In this document: positions 24,758 to 33,828 of the stretch, one piece after another
Layout of the letters: each line of letters begins with the position of its first letter
Numbering within the stretch: position 1 is the stretch's first letter
DNA from: Paenibacillus polysaccharolyticus
GTDB taxonomy: Bacteria; Bacillota; Bacilli; Paenibacillales; Paenibacillaceae
Length of the DNA stretch: 55,896 nucleotides
Reading direction: 5' to 3'
Assembly (NCBI RefSeq): GCF_900102085.1
Contig: NZ_FMVM01000029.1
Coordinates: 1 to 55,896 of the forward strand
Notes under the pieces: model-generated
Seen by the model: the letters and a program-made list of their open reading frames with translations, nothing else
What the model was told of the DNA's origin: nothing
Database searches by the model: none
Translations under genes and position numbers: made by a program

Positions 24758-25326
24758 AGAATCAGCCTCTTGAACAGACATGGAGTGCTAGAGTGAATGG
24801 GCAATTAAAAGAACTGTCCGTTTCTCCTGAAACACGGCTTGTCGATATCCTTCGGAATCAATTAAATCTGACGGGAACGAAGATTTCCTGTGAGGTCGGA
24901 CGATGCGGTGCATGTATGATTCTCATGAATGGAGAGCCGGTTAATTCTTGTCTCGTGATGGCGTATCAAAGTGAGGAGAGCGTCATTACAACCATTGAAG
25001 GACTTCATGGTGAGAAAGAGGGAGAGCTACATCCCATTCAACATGCCTTCTTGGAAGAAGGCGGGTTTCAGTGTGGATACTGCACTCCAGGGATGATTAT
25101 TTCAACCAAGGCTTTACTGGACGCATGTCCAAATCCTTCTCTGGAGCAGATTGAAACCGGATTATGCGGTAATCTCTGTCGCTGTACAGGCTATGGCGGG
25201 ATTATACGCGCGGTAAACAAGGCAAGTGAGCGTTGCGCAGTTAAAGGAACGGTTGGAACAGTGGTAAAAGAAAATGTAAACAGATCAGCGGTTAACTTTG
25301 TACAAACAGATGGTGCTGAAACCTGA
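24754..25326 (+). CDS. pucE: Xanthine dehydrogenase, 2Fe-2S subunit
   Basis: A 190-residue small subunit holding two [2Fe-2S] clusters. Plant-type cluster cysteines are Cys46, Cys51, Cys54 and Cys66 (SCEVGRCGAC and NSC). The second cluster uses QCGYCTPG and LCGNLCRCTGYGGI. The start ATG overlaps the pucD stop (ATGA) and has AGAAGGAG upstream. The C-terminal 30 residues after the second cluster are not conserved. It completes the pucABCDE set. Confidence 0.92.
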   Translation: MKNQPLEQTWSARVNGQLKELSVSPETRLVDILRNQLNLTGTKISCEVGRCGACMILMNGEPVNSCLVMAYQSEESVITTIEGLHGEKEGELHPIQHAFLEEGGFQCGYCTPGMIISTKALLDACPNPSLEQIETGLCGNLCRCTGYGGIIRAVNKASERCAVKGTVGTVVKENVNRSAVNFVQTDGAET

Positions 25327-25459
25327 TGATCCGAAGCAGTAGCACGATTTAAGTTTGTACAAAATTATGGTAATATTAAGAATAATAGAGAATTTCCTGC
25401 GAGTGGAGATCAAGTGCTGCCCGTGGAAAGTTCTTATTTTTTTGTGTGGGAGGATTATG

Positions 25460-25852
25460 ATGAAGAAAAAGCATTTGTTTCTGGGAACCGTGTTAAGTCT
25501 GCTTGTGATCATGTTGCTTGCAAATTACATTGAGAATAATGAGGCCGTCGTAAATACGAGCCAGGTGGTCGAAAGTTATGGGGGAGATAACGGAATGTAC
25601 AAAGCAACCGTAACGTTTGATATGTTTCCAGCGAAAAAAGCAAGCAACGTAAAAGTTATGGTTGTATACCCTAACGATACGATCGAATATCATGATGTGT
25701 CGTCACCTGATGGTCACTACCTTTTGGACATAACGAAAAACGTGGAAGAGTTCGCCTTGGACAAAAGTAAAGGCACATCACCCGAATTCCTGATTACTTG
25801 GATATCAGGGGATAAAAAAAGAGTAAAGTATGTTTATTCAGGTGTCAGATGA
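25460..25852 (+). CDS. Small membrane-anchored or secreted protein, unknown function
   Basis: A 130-residue protein with an N-terminal hydrophobic stretch (HLFLGTVLSLLVIMLLANYI) after MKKK, either a signal anchor or uncleaved signal; no lipobox is present. The extracytoplasmic part is mostly predicted beta strand (YKATVTFDMFPAKKASNVKVMVVYP). I do not recognise a family. The ATG at 25460 is 6 bases from GGGAGG; ATG 25457 is also possible. It lies 130 bases after pucE and may be a separate unit. Confidence 0.7.
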   Translation: MKKKHLFLGTVLSLLVIMLLANYIENNEAVVNTSQVVESYGGDNGMYKATVTFDMFPAKKASNVKVMVVYPNDTIEYHDVSSPDGHYLLDITKNVEEFALDKSKGTSPEFLITWISGDKKRVKYVYSGVR

Positions 25853-26058
25853 ATGAAAGATGAATGAAGAGCTTAGTCACATAAGCATGACTAGATTGTG
25901 AAAAAAATATAGTGTTTATAAACAGAAATCTAAGCGTTTTCGGAATTTAAAATTGTGAGGTTTCCTTGGGGTATAATGATTATTTTTTCTTGATATACAT
26001 AGTGATGACTGATCTATATAACCATATATTTACAATTTTATCCACTCATGATATGTTT

Positions 26059-26111
26059 AAATGTGAAAGCGCCATCATGATTGGGGTTATGCACATTTCG
26101 CTCTCACATTT
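26059..26111 (+). promoter_or_regulatory. cre-like site inside a 13-bp inverted repeat upstream of the mannanase
   Basis: TGAAAGCGCCATCA (26064-26077) fits the CcpA consensus TGWAANCGNTNWCA at 13 of 14 positions, which predicts glucose repression of the mannanase. The same stretch is part of an inverted repeat: 26059-26071 pairs with 26099-26111 with one mismatch. CACATTT also occurs twice (26092, 26105), giving three copies of one heptamer counting the inverted one. A second regulator binding here is possible. Confidence 0.55.
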
Positions 26112-26132
26112 CAGATGGAAAGGGAGATGGCA

Positions 26133-28475
26133 ATGAAGGTCCGAATGAAGATGGGAACGAAGAATGGATGGAGGGAGAGGGTTCAAAAAGCTTTGGCAAT
26201 CATGCTTGTCAGTACCTTGTTGTTGGGTATGCTGGCATTGCCTGCACCTGCGCAAGCGGATGCCCCGCTACTTAAGATTGAAGGTGAAGATGCACAATTA
26301 ACCTCGGATTTGCAAGTGGTAACTCAGATTTACGGACAGCCGAAGCCAGGTTACTCGGGAAGCGGATTTGTCTGGATGCAGGGATCGGGAACGATCACAT
26401 TAGATGTAACTGTTCCCGAGACGGGGATGTACAGTATTTCCACCCGTTATATGCAGGAGCTTAGTATGGACGGCAGACTTCAATACTTGGCAGTGAACGG
26501 GGTAACGAAAGGCTCTTACATGCTTCCCTATACGACAACATGGTCGGATTATGATTTTGGTTTTCACAAATTAAACAAGGGAAGCAACACAATTCAACTG
26601 AAGGCTGGTTGGGGTTATGCATATTTTGATACGTTCACGGTGGACTATGCCGATCTTGATCCATTGAATGTGCAGCCTGTGCTCACGGATTCTCAGGCTA
26701 CACCAGAAACGCAGCTTTTAATGAATTATCTAACGGAGGTATACGGACACAAGATCATATCGGGACAACAGGAGATCTATGGAGGAGGGAATGACGGGAA
26801 TTCTGAGCTGGAGTTTGAGTGGATACATGATCTGACGGGTAAATATCCGGCTATCCGGGGATTTGATTTTATGAACTACAACCCGCTGTATGGCTGGGAA
26901 GATGGTACAACTGATCGATTGATCGATTGGGTGAATAACCGCGGAGGCATTGCAACCGCATCTTGGCATATCAATGTGCCGCGTAACTTTACTACGTATC
27001 AGCTTGGCGATTTTGTCGATTGGAAAGAGGCGACCTACAAACCAACCGAAACGAATTTTGATACCGCAAAAGCTGTCATTCCTGGTACGAAGGAGTATCA
27101 GTATGTGATGATGACGATTGAAGACCTGGCGGAGCAACTGCAGATATTACAGGATAATGATGTGCCGGTTATTTTCCGTCCTTACCATGAAGCAGAAGGA
27201 AACGGCGGATTGAACGGAGAGGGAGCTTGGTTCTGGTGGGCTTCTGCTGGAGCAGATGTGTATAAAAAACTGTGGGATATGATCTACACCGAGCTGACCG
27301 AAACGTATGACCTGCATAACCTGATCTGGACTTACAACAGCTATGTTTACAGTACTTCACCAGCTTGGTATCCGGGGGATGATCAGGTAGATCTTGTGGG
27401 CTTTGACAAATACAATACGATCTACAATCGTTACGATGGATTATCTGGTGTGCCTAACGAGGATGCCATCACGTCCACATTTTATCAGCTGGTGAACTTG
27501 ACCAATGGCAAAAAAATGGTGGCAATGACAGAGAACGATACTGTTCCAAGCGTGAAAAATCTGACAGAGGAAAAAGCGGGCTGGCTTTATTTCCTTCCGT
27601 GGTACGGCGAGCATCTGATGAGCGAAGCGTTCAACTATGCTGCCACATTAAAAACGCTCTATCAAAGCGATTATGTCATTACTCTGGATGAGTTGCCGGA
27701 TCTAAAGGCGAACCAGCCCAATCCGAGTGCGGTCATCTCACCCGGAAGTGCGACCTTTGATAAGGAAACAAGTCATGCGCAGGATATTACGATTTCACTC
27801 ACCTTGAACGGACATCAGCTTACGGGCATTTCTAGGGGAGGGGTGAATCTGGCTTCCGGCCAGCATTATACGGCGTCTGAATCAACAGTGGTACTGAAGC
27901 AAGCCTATCTTACAACACTACCTCTCGGGCAAACGAGTCTGACTTTTCATTTCGATCAGGGTAAAGATGCCGTTCTTAAATTGAATGTAGTCGACAGTTC
28001 CGTTGTTGTTGTACCACCCGACAGCAAGCTAACGATTCAGGCGTATAACGGCAATACGAGTGCTTCGACGAACGGTATCGCTCCCAAGTTCCAGCTGATT
28101 AATTCCGGGAATACGGCTATTCCTCTCAGCGATGTAAAGGTGCGGTACTATTATACGATTGATGGTGAGCAAGCACAGACCTTCTGGTCCGATTGGGCAA
28201 GTGTAGGCAGTGCCAACGTTACCAGTACCTTCGTCAAGCTGGACACACCAGTAACTGGTGCTGACTATTATGTTGAACTGGGGTTCACTAGTAACGCCGG
28301 AGTGCTGAATCCGGGTGAAAGTGCAGAGATACAGGCTCGGTTTTCTAAAAATAACTGGTCTAATTACAATCAATCCGATGATTATTCCTTCATGGCAACG
28401 GGGAATCAATATGCTAATCACAGCAAAGTAACCGGGTACGTAAGTGATCAGTTGGTATGGGGTGTGGAACCTTAA
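26133..28475 (+). CDS. Secreted GH26 beta-mannanase with N-terminal CBM, X2 and C-terminal CBM3 modules
   Basis: A 780-residue extracellular enzyme. A signal peptide ends near residue 42 (AQA). A CBM6/35-like beta-sandwich (about 48-175) starts LLKIEGEDAQL and ends YFDTFTVDYA. The GH26 catalytic domain (about 185-500) has the acid/base Glu353 in FRPYHEAEG and nucleophile Glu467 in VAMTENDTVP, plus WHINVPRNF. Next comes an X2 (Ig-like) domain starting ISPGSATFDK, then a linker, then a CBM3-type module LTIQAYNGNTSASTNGIAPKFQL to the end. It should hydrolyse mannan or glucomannan while bound to cellulose-containing walls. The start at 26133 is 7 bases from AAAGGGAG. A cre-like site lies upstream and a terminator downstream; it is monocistronic. 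Confidence 0.92.
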   Translation: MKVRMKMGTKNGWRERVQKALAIMLVSTLLLGMLALPAPAQADAPLLKIEGEDAQLTSDLQVVTQIYGQPKPGYSGSGFVWMQGSGTITLDVTVPETGMYSISTRYMQELSMDGRLQYLAVNGVTKGSYMLPYTTTWSDYDFGFHKLNKGSNTIQLKAGWGYAYFDTFTVDYADLDPLNVQPVLTDSQATPETQLLMNYLTEVYGHKIISGQQEIYGGGNDGNSELEFEWIHDLTGKYPAIRGFDFMNYNPLYGWEDGTTDRLIDWVNNRGGIATASWHINVPRNFTTYQLGDFVDWKEATYKPTETNFDTAKAVIPGTKEYQYVMMTIEDLAEQLQILQDNDVPVIFRPYHEAEGNGGLNGEGAWFWWASAGADVYKKLWDMIYTELTETYDLHNLIWTYNSYVYSTSPAWYPGDDQVDLVGFDKYNTIYNRYDGLSGVPNEDAITSTFYQLVNLTNGKKMVAMTENDTVPSVKNLTEEKAGWLYFLPWYGEHLMSEAFNYAATLKTLYQSDYVITLDELPDLKANQPNPSAVISPGSATFDKETSHAQDITISLTLNGHQLTGISRGGVNLASGQHYTASESTVVLKQAYLTTLPLGQTSLTFHFDQGKDAVLKLNVVDSSVVVVPPDSKLTIQAYNGNTSASTNGIAPKFQLINSGNTAIPLSDVKVRYYYTIDGEQAQTFWSDWASVGSANVTSTFVKLDTPVTGADYYVELGFTSNAGVLNPGESAEIQARFSKNNWSNYNQSDDYSFMATGNQYANHSKVTGYVSDQLVWGVEP

Positions 28476-28486
28476 TCGAAAACAAG

Positions 28487-28530
28487 CAAGACCGGGTCAG
28501 TTTCTTGTTGAACTGATCCGGTCTTGTTTT
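28487..28530 (+). terminator. Intrinsic terminator after the mannanase
   Basis: CAAGACCGG pairs with CCGGTCTTG and TCAGTT with AACTGA inside, ending in TTTT. It starts 12 bases after the mannanase stop. Confidence 0.85.
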
Positions 28531-29231
28531 ATTATGTGTAGGGAAGGAAGCGTATGGATGAAAATCCGAGACTTAAGGGAGTTATGATTTATTTTAGAAA
28601 GTTATACTTTTGGTAGTATATGTAATTTACATAAGTATAATGACGAATTTTTTACCATAATAATTATTATGTAAACTTATATTTTTCGATATCCTTTATA
28701 GATGACATCTATGGTATTAGGGAATGCTAAAGTTCTGATTAATACTAAATTTCACTCTTTTATGAACTGGATTCAGACACAGAAGAGACACTCCATTGCA
28801 GTGAACAAATTCCATTTTAGTTGAAACTTTTACACACCAGATTGTTTCCCGAAAATCGTTTTCGATTCTACTGAAAATGAGCAGGTCAATCATCTGACCT
28901 ATTGGCTCAAATGGCAGTCAGAGCTAGGGTTACAACACTCCATAAGTGTAGAATAGCAACACTAATCTCCTAAGGATACAGGAGAGAAGAAAACGATAAT
29001 TAAAATTGGGAAAAATATTAATGTTTTAATACAAAAAAAGGAAGCTATACGCGCTATAAGCCTACCCCTAAATCAAGTTAAATTAACTTGTCTAATAAAT
29101 AGAAAAATAAGGGAAATGCCAGAGAAAAGCTGATGCTACGCTATTTATAGATTGATTTGATATGGATTTGCGATAGATTTTCAGATGACCTTCACGTTAT
29201 GCTGTGGGAAATCAGAAAGGAAGTGGCAACC
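28531..29231 (+). other. 700-bp gene-free, AT-rich region with several hairpins
   Basis: No supported gene in either strand. Between about 28785 and 29000 there are consecutive small hairpins: CACT/AGTG (28789-28803), CGAAAA/TTTTCG around TCG (28850-28864), a two-tier hairpin GAGC-AGGTCA with TGACCT-GCTC (28879-28908), AACACT/AGTGTA near 28934-28950, and CTCC/GGAG near 28970. ACACTCCAT occurs twice (28788, 28935). This could be an unannotated small RNA or a long leader of glpX. I recognise no known riboswitch in it. Confidence 0.35.
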
Positions 29232-30317
29232 ATGGAACGCGAACTGGCGTTGGAAATTGTCCGAGTAACAGAATTGGCGGCTTTAGCTTCAGCTCCTTGG
29301 ATGGGAAGAGGCGACAAGAATAGTGCAGACGAAGCGGCTACTTTAGCCATGCGTGCCATGTTCGATTCCGTGTCCATTCGAGGCACGGTCGTGATTGGGG
29401 AAGGGGAGATGGATGAAGCCCCAATGTTGTACATCGGTGAACAAGTCGGCAATGCGGAGGGACCGGAGGTTGATGTCGCTGTTGATCCTCTGGAAGGTAC
29501 AGACATTGTTGCTAAAGGGCTGAACAATGCATTATCGGTCATTGCGGTGGCGGGAAAAGGAAATCTGCTTCACGCTCCGGACATGTATATGGAGAAACTG
29601 GCGGTTGGTCCTGCGCTGGTAGGCAAAGTCTGCATTGAAGATCCGATTGAGGTGACCTTGGAAAAAGCGGCTGTTGCTCTAAATAAAAATATCTCCGATC
29701 TCACGGTCATGATCCTTGATCGAGTAAGGCATGAGAGCACGATTAAAACGCTTCGCAAAGTTGGCGTGCGGATCAAATTCCTTAGTGACGGCGACGTTGC
29801 GGGAGCGATGGCTCCAGCTTTCCCGGAAGCGGGTATTGATCTGTATGTTGGATCAGGTGGTGCCCCTGAAGGCGTGCTGGCTGCAGCAGCCTTGTCCTGC
29901 CTCGGAGGCGAGATTCAAGGCCGTTTGATGCCAGCCAATGCAGATGAATTCCAGCGTTGCTTGCAGATGGGAATTGATAACCCATACAAAGTGTTGACGA
30001 TGGAAGACATGATCGGTACAGAGGACGTTATTTTTGCCGCAACGGGAGTAACGCCTGGTGAAATTCTTGGCGGCGTGCGTTATCTTGCAGATGACCGGGC
30101 GGAGACAGATTCGATTGTCATGCGTGCCAAAACGAAAACCATTCGTTTTATTCGTTCCCTGCATTTCCTGCCGAACAAAGAGGTATTGCATAAGGTTCGT
30201 AAGCTTCAGGCTTCCTCCGAGCCATCAGATCGCATGATCCGGAAATTGACTAAAGAGATGGAACAGGCTGAATTCAGTCAGTCTGCCAAAGAAGCAAGCG
30301 TAATTACAAATGGTTAA
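29232..30317 (+). CDS. glpX: Class II fructose-1,6-bisphosphatase (GlpX type)
   Basis: A 361-residue cytosolic phosphatase that converts fructose-1,6-bisphosphate to fructose-6-phosphate in gluconeogenesis. Family motifs are SAPWMGRGDKNSADEAA, the metal-binding VIGEGEMDEAPMLYIGE, and DVAVDPLEGTD. Substrate-site sequence follows with GSGGAPEGVLAAAALSCLGGE. The C-terminal tail after ETDSIVMRAKTKTIR is somewhat longer than in short GlpX proteins. The ATG at 29232 is preceded by AAAGGAAG; upstream in-frame starts have no ribosome site. It is a single gene with its own terminator. Confidence 0.93.
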   Translation: MERELALEIVRVTELAALASAPWMGRGDKNSADEAATLAMRAMFDSVSIRGTVVIGEGEMDEAPMLYIGEQVGNAEGPEVDVAVDPLEGTDIVAKGLNNALSVIAVAGKGNLLHAPDMYMEKLAVGPALVGKVCIEDPIEVTLEKAAVALNKNISDLTVMILDRVRHESTIKTLRKVGVRIKFLSDGDVAGAMAPAFPEAGIDLYVGSGGAPEGVLAAAALSCLGGEIQGRLMPANADEFQRCLQMGIDNPYKVLTMEDMIGTEDVIFAATGVTPGEILGGVRYLADDRAETDSIVMRAKTKTIRFIRSLHFLPNKEVLHKVRKLQASSEPSDRMIRKLTKEMEQAEFSQSAKEASVITNG

Positions 30318-30403
30318 AATGTTTACTTCATCTATATATTAAAATCATAGTACGTATATATTAAGTTCATAGAACAAATCTGTGCGCTACATTATTGACA
30401 AGT

Positions 30404-30450
30404 AAGAATGAGGAAAAAAGGTGAATCCTGAATTCCTCATTCTTTTTGTT
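30404..30450 (+). terminator. Intrinsic terminator after glpX
   Basis: AAGAATGAGGAA (30404-30415) is the exact reverse complement of TTCCTCATTCTT (30433-30444), with a T run overlapping the 3' end. Confidence 0.85.
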
Positions 30451-30459
30451 GTTTTTGCA

Positions 30460-30502
30460 TTGACAACGGTTACATGGCATGAGAAAATGTACGCGCGTAC
30501 AT
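30460..30502 (+). promoter_or_regulatory. Promoter with overlapping LacI-family operator
   Basis: TTGACA at 30460-30465 is a perfect -35 box; 17 bases later GAAAAT (30483-30488) is a fair -10. ATGTACGCGCGTACAT (30487-30502) is a perfect 16-base palindrome with the central CG pair typical of LacI-family operators and covers the -10/+1 region. This predicts repression of the LacI regulator and its downstream operon by the regulator itself. Confidence 0.65.
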
Positions 30503-30570
30503 AAATGGTTTTTCTCGATGATTTTGATTTAAATTTAATGTGCACATTTCATCTGAAGGAGGTGACGGAC

Positions 30571-31638
30571 ATGGCTTCTCGTAGAGAAGTCGCTGAGCTA
30601 GCGGGGGTATCCGAAGCGACGGTGTCCAGAGTTTTAAACGGCGTTGGACCCATCAGGGAAGAGACTCGCCGCAGGGTACTTGAAGCATCCGAGCGGCTAG
30701 GCTATGTACCGAGTGCACTTGCTCGTAGCTTCGCCAGAAGTAAGAGCGGCAATTTGGGCGTTGTGTTGCCATATGTTCCGAAGGCGCATCTGTTTTCAGC
30801 CTATTTTTTCTCGGAAATGTTAAGTGGTATCGGAAGCAAAGCGAGAGATAACGGCCTTGATCTGCTGGTCATGTTTCAAACCGCAGGTGAGGTTATGAAT
30901 TATACCGATTTGTTCCGTAGACAGAAAATTGATGCCTGTATCATTCTTGGTGCGAGACATGATCAGGATGAGCTGGCGGCCATGCAGCAACTGGATCGGG
31001 AAGGGCATCCGTTCTGCGTTATGAATCAGCATTTTGCGAATGAGTCATTCATGGAAGTGGATGCTGATCATGTAGAGGGAAGCAGGCTTGCTATACGTCA
31101 TCTTACCGATCAGGGACATCGTAGAATCGCCTTTTTGAATGGACCCGACAGCTATTCGAACAGTCAGGATCGATTGGAGGGCGTGCGATTGGGGCTGCAT
31201 GAGGCGGGCATGGAGCTGGATTCTAGTCTGTTATTTGAAGGCAACTACAGCAGGCGGAGTGGCATTGAGGCGTCAGCCTCTATAGCTGATCGTCTGCATG
31301 AGATTGATGCCGTGTTCGCAGCGAATGATCGGATGGCTATAGGTGTAATGCATGGCTTGCGGGAACGAGGAGTACGTACTCAGGATTTCCCGGCATTTGT
31401 TGGTTATGATGACTCGGATGCGGCCGAGATGGCTGTTCCCGCGCTGAGCAGCGTCAGGGTTCCCTTTTTCGAGATGGGGGAGCTTGCTGTGTCCAAGCTG
31501 ATGCAAGGTACGAGTGGCATAGCTGATGCAAGAGATTCGAAAGGGTATCATTCTACAGTATCTTTTGACTCGTTACGAACCCTTTTACCCACAGATTTGA
31601 TTATTCGTGCTTCTTCCAACCGTCATGTTGAAGAGTAG
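30571..31638 (+). CDS. LacI-family transcriptional repressor
   Basis: A 355-residue repressor. The N-terminal helix-turn-helix and hinge read SRREVAELAGVSEATVSRVLNGVGPIREETRRRV with YVPSALARSFARS. A periplasmic-binding-like sensor domain follows with AIRHLTDQGHRRIAFLNGP and AVFAANDRMAIGVM. Such proteins bind a sugar or derivative and leave the operator. AAGGAGG before the ATG at 30571 sets the start. It heads an operon of two Gfo/Idh/MocA oxidoreductases and a ThuA-like protein, and the palindrome over its promoter suggests autoregulation. The inducer is unknown. Confidence 0.9.
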   Translation: MASRREVAELAGVSEATVSRVLNGVGPIREETRRRVLEASERLGYVPSALARSFARSKSGNLGVVLPYVPKAHLFSAYFFSEMLSGIGSKARDNGLDLLVMFQTAGEVMNYTDLFRRQKIDACIILGARHDQDELAAMQQLDREGHPFCVMNQHFANESFMEVDADHVEGSRLAIRHLTDQGHRRIAFLNGPDSYSNSQDRLEGVRLGLHEAGMELDSSLLFEGNYSRRSGIEASASIADRLHEIDAVFAANDRMAIGVMHGLRERGVRTQDFPAFVGYDDSDAAEMAVPALSSVRVPFFEMGELAVSKLMQGTSGIADARDSKGYHSTVSFDSLRTLLPTDLIIRASSNRHVEE

Positions 31639-31727
31639 AGCCAAGCAGATCCGTTAGTTACCTTCTATGAAATGGTACTTTCATTCTATACCCATGTTTT
31701 TTCATTCTATTAAGGGAGGAAATGATT

Positions 31728-32900
31728 ATGTCAAAACGTCTTCGTGTAGGAATGGTTGGATACAAATTTATGGGGAAGGCCCATAGTAATGCCTATCGCA
31801 GTCTGCCCATGTTTTTCCCATCTGCGCCGCTACAGCCTGAAATGTCGGTCATATGCGGTCGCAATGAGCAGGGAGTTCAGGCGGCGGCAAAACAGTTTGG
31901 TTGGGCTGAGAGCGTCACGGATTGGCGTGAACTGGTCAAACGGGATGACATCGACCTCATTGACATCAATGCTCCAAGTGATGCTCATAAGGAAATTGCT
32001 CTGGAGGCAGCACGTCAAGGCAAGCACTTGTTCTGCGAAAAGCCACTCGCGCTTTCGCTAGCTGACTCCCGCGAGATGCTTCAGGCTGCAGAAGATGCAG
32101 GTATAACCCATATGGTCGGGTTTAACTATCGTTTCTCCCCAGCCGTGCAGCTTGCGAAGGATCTGATCGAAAGTGGACGTTTGGGCAAAATCTATCATTT
32201 CCGTGCGTTTTTCCTTCAGGACTGGATTCTGGACCCGAACTTCCCACTCGTATGGCGTCTGCAAAAAGAAGTCGCAGGTTCCGGTTCACATGGTGATCTC
32301 GGTGCACATTTGATTGACCTCGCTCGTTTCCTCGTTGGTGAATTCCAGGAGGTTATTGGCATGAGTGAAACGTTCATCAAAGAACGTCCGCTCGCTTCCG
32401 AGATGACGGGTCTTAGTGCCAAAGGCAGTTCAAGTGCAGATGCACCTAAAGGTGAAGTAACAGTGGATGACGCCACGTTGTTCCTGGCGAGATTCGCAGG
32501 TGGGGCGCTTGGCAGTTTCGAAGCGACTCGATTCGCTGCCGGACATCGTAGCACGAACTCTTTTGAGATTAACGGTAGCTTGGGCAGTGTGCGTTTTGAT
32601 TTTGAACGTATGAACGAACTGGAAGTCTACTTCACGAAGGATGATGAAGATGTGCAGGGCTTCCGCCGCGTGCTGGCTACCGATCCTGCACATAAATATG
32701 CCGAGGCTTGGTGGCCTGCGGGACATACGATTGGTTTTGAGCATACGTTCACACATGAAATGTTGGAACTTGTAACCGCTATTTCGGAAGGTCGCCAGCC
32801 GTCGCCAAACTTCCATGATGGAGTTGCCTGCCAAGCAGTACTCGAAGCCGTAGAACGTTCGGTAACGGAGCGTCGCTGGGTAACTCTTGAAGAGATGTAA
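31728..32900 (+). CDS. Gfo/Idh/MocA-family oxidoreductase, copy A of the ThuA-like operon
   Basis: A 390-residue NAD(P)-dependent sugar dehydrogenase. The Rossmann start VGMVGYKFMGKAHSNAYRSL is a variant of the usual GxGxxG loop, in which the last Gly-type positions are replaced. The catalytic-lysine motif is FCEKPLALS. The C-terminal substrate domain has GSGSHGDLGAHLIDLARFLVG with the expected Asp and His. Members oxidise hydroxyls of sugars, inositols and glycosides. ATG 31728 is 8 bases from AGGGAGG. It is followed by a ThuA-like gene and a second family member, an arrangement recalling trehalose and disaccharide 3-dehydrogenation operons. Confidence 0.88.
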   Translation: MSKRLRVGMVGYKFMGKAHSNAYRSLPMFFPSAPLQPEMSVICGRNEQGVQAAAKQFGWAESVTDWRELVKRDDIDLIDINAPSDAHKEIALEAARQGKHLFCEKPLALSLADSREMLQAAEDAGITHMVGFNYRFSPAVQLAKDLIESGRLGKIYHFRAFFLQDWILDPNFPLVWRLQKEVAGSGSHGDLGAHLIDLARFLVGEFQEVIGMSETFIKERPLASEMTGLSAKGSSSADAPKGEVTVDDATLFLARFAGGALGSFEATRFAAGHRSTNSFEINGSLGSVRFDFERMNELEVYFTKDDEDVQGFRRVLATDPAHKYAEAWWPAGHTIGFEHTFTHEMLELVTAISEGRQPSPNFHDGVACQAVLEAVERSVTERRWVTLEEM

Positions 32901-32986
32901 CGATGTGATAACGAGCTGTAGTCCGATTCCGATTTTTAGATCCAAGGAAGCATCAAAAAAAATGTATCGAAAGCGAGGATCTAGCA

Positions 32987-33715
32987 ATGAAAAAAGCACT
33001 GATTGTATGGGGCGGCTGGGATGGACATGAGCCGGAGCAAGTAGCCGCGATTTTTGAGCGTATTTTGAAGGAAGAGCAGTTCGAAGTCGAAGTCTCTGAC
33101 ACTTTGGAGTCGTATGCGGACGCAGAGAAATTGCTCGGTCTGGATCTGATTGTGCCTCTATGGACGATGGGGCAGATTGAACAGGAGCTGGTGAATAACG
33201 TTTCGGCGGCTGTACAGAGCGGTGTGGGTCTTGCGGGTCTGCATGGAGGGATGTGTGACGCGTTCCGTAACAACGTAGACTGGCAGTTTATGACAGGCGG
33301 ACAGTGGGTAGCTCATCCAGGTAACGACGGGGTCGAATATATGGTGAATATGAAGCGAGGCTCCAGCCCGCTTTTCGAACATATTGAAGATTTTCAGGTG
33401 AAAAGTGAGCAGTATTACTTGCACGTTGACCCGGCTGTGGAAGTGCTCGCAACCACCCGTTTCCCGATTGTATCCGGGCCTCACGCTGCCAATGGGCCTG
33501 TCGATATGCCAGTAGCATGGACGAAGCGCTGGGGTGCAGGACGGGTATTTTACAATTCACTAGGACACCATGCAGACATCGTAGATATGAAACCCGTAAC
33601 CGAGATGATGCGCAGTGGTTTCCTCTGGACAGCCGCAGGTAAGGAGCTGGCGAAGAGTAGCAAAACTGATGCAACAACAGAGGTATACACAGGTATGGCA
33701 GACAACCAAACCTAA
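32987..33715 (+). CDS. ThuA-family protein
   Basis: A 242-residue protein of the ThuA (trehalose utilisation) family with a glutamine-amidotransferase-like fold. The N-terminus is MKKALIVWGGWDGHEPEQVA, and the conserved core is GVGLAGLHGGMCDAFR, EYMVN, and WTKRWGAGRVFYNSLGHHADIVD. ThuA acts with ThuB-type dehydrogenases in catabolism of trehalose and similar disaccharides through 3-keto derivatives. Its reaction is not settled in most organisms. Here it lies between two dehydrogenase genes, which agrees with such a pathway. The substrate is not evident. Confidence 0.85.
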   Translation: MKKALIVWGGWDGHEPEQVAAIFERILKEEQFEVEVSDTLESYADAEKLLGLDLIVPLWTMGQIEQELVNNVSAAVQSGVGLAGLHGGMCDAFRNNVDWQFMTGGQWVAHPGNDGVEYMVNMKRGSSPLFEHIEDFQVKSEQYYLHVDPAVEVLATTRFPIVSGPHAANGPVDMPVAWTKRWGAGRVFYNSLGHHADIVDMKPVTEMMRSGFLWTAAGKELAKSSKTDATTEVYTGMADNQT

Positions 33716-33828
33716 TCTTCTATAGTTAATTATTCTAGTCAATCTGTAAGTTCGCAATTTCGTACTCACATGACATCCATAAGAGAGCTTTAAACACATA
33801 TCAAATCCACGGCGAAGGGAGCAAGGGC

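Noticed and set aside
28531..29231. Known riboswitch, T-box or 6S RNA in the glpX upstream region
   Set aside because: None of the conserved motifs I know for c-di-GMP, glycine, purine, T-box or 6S RNA could be recognised; it is kept only as an unassigned structured region.
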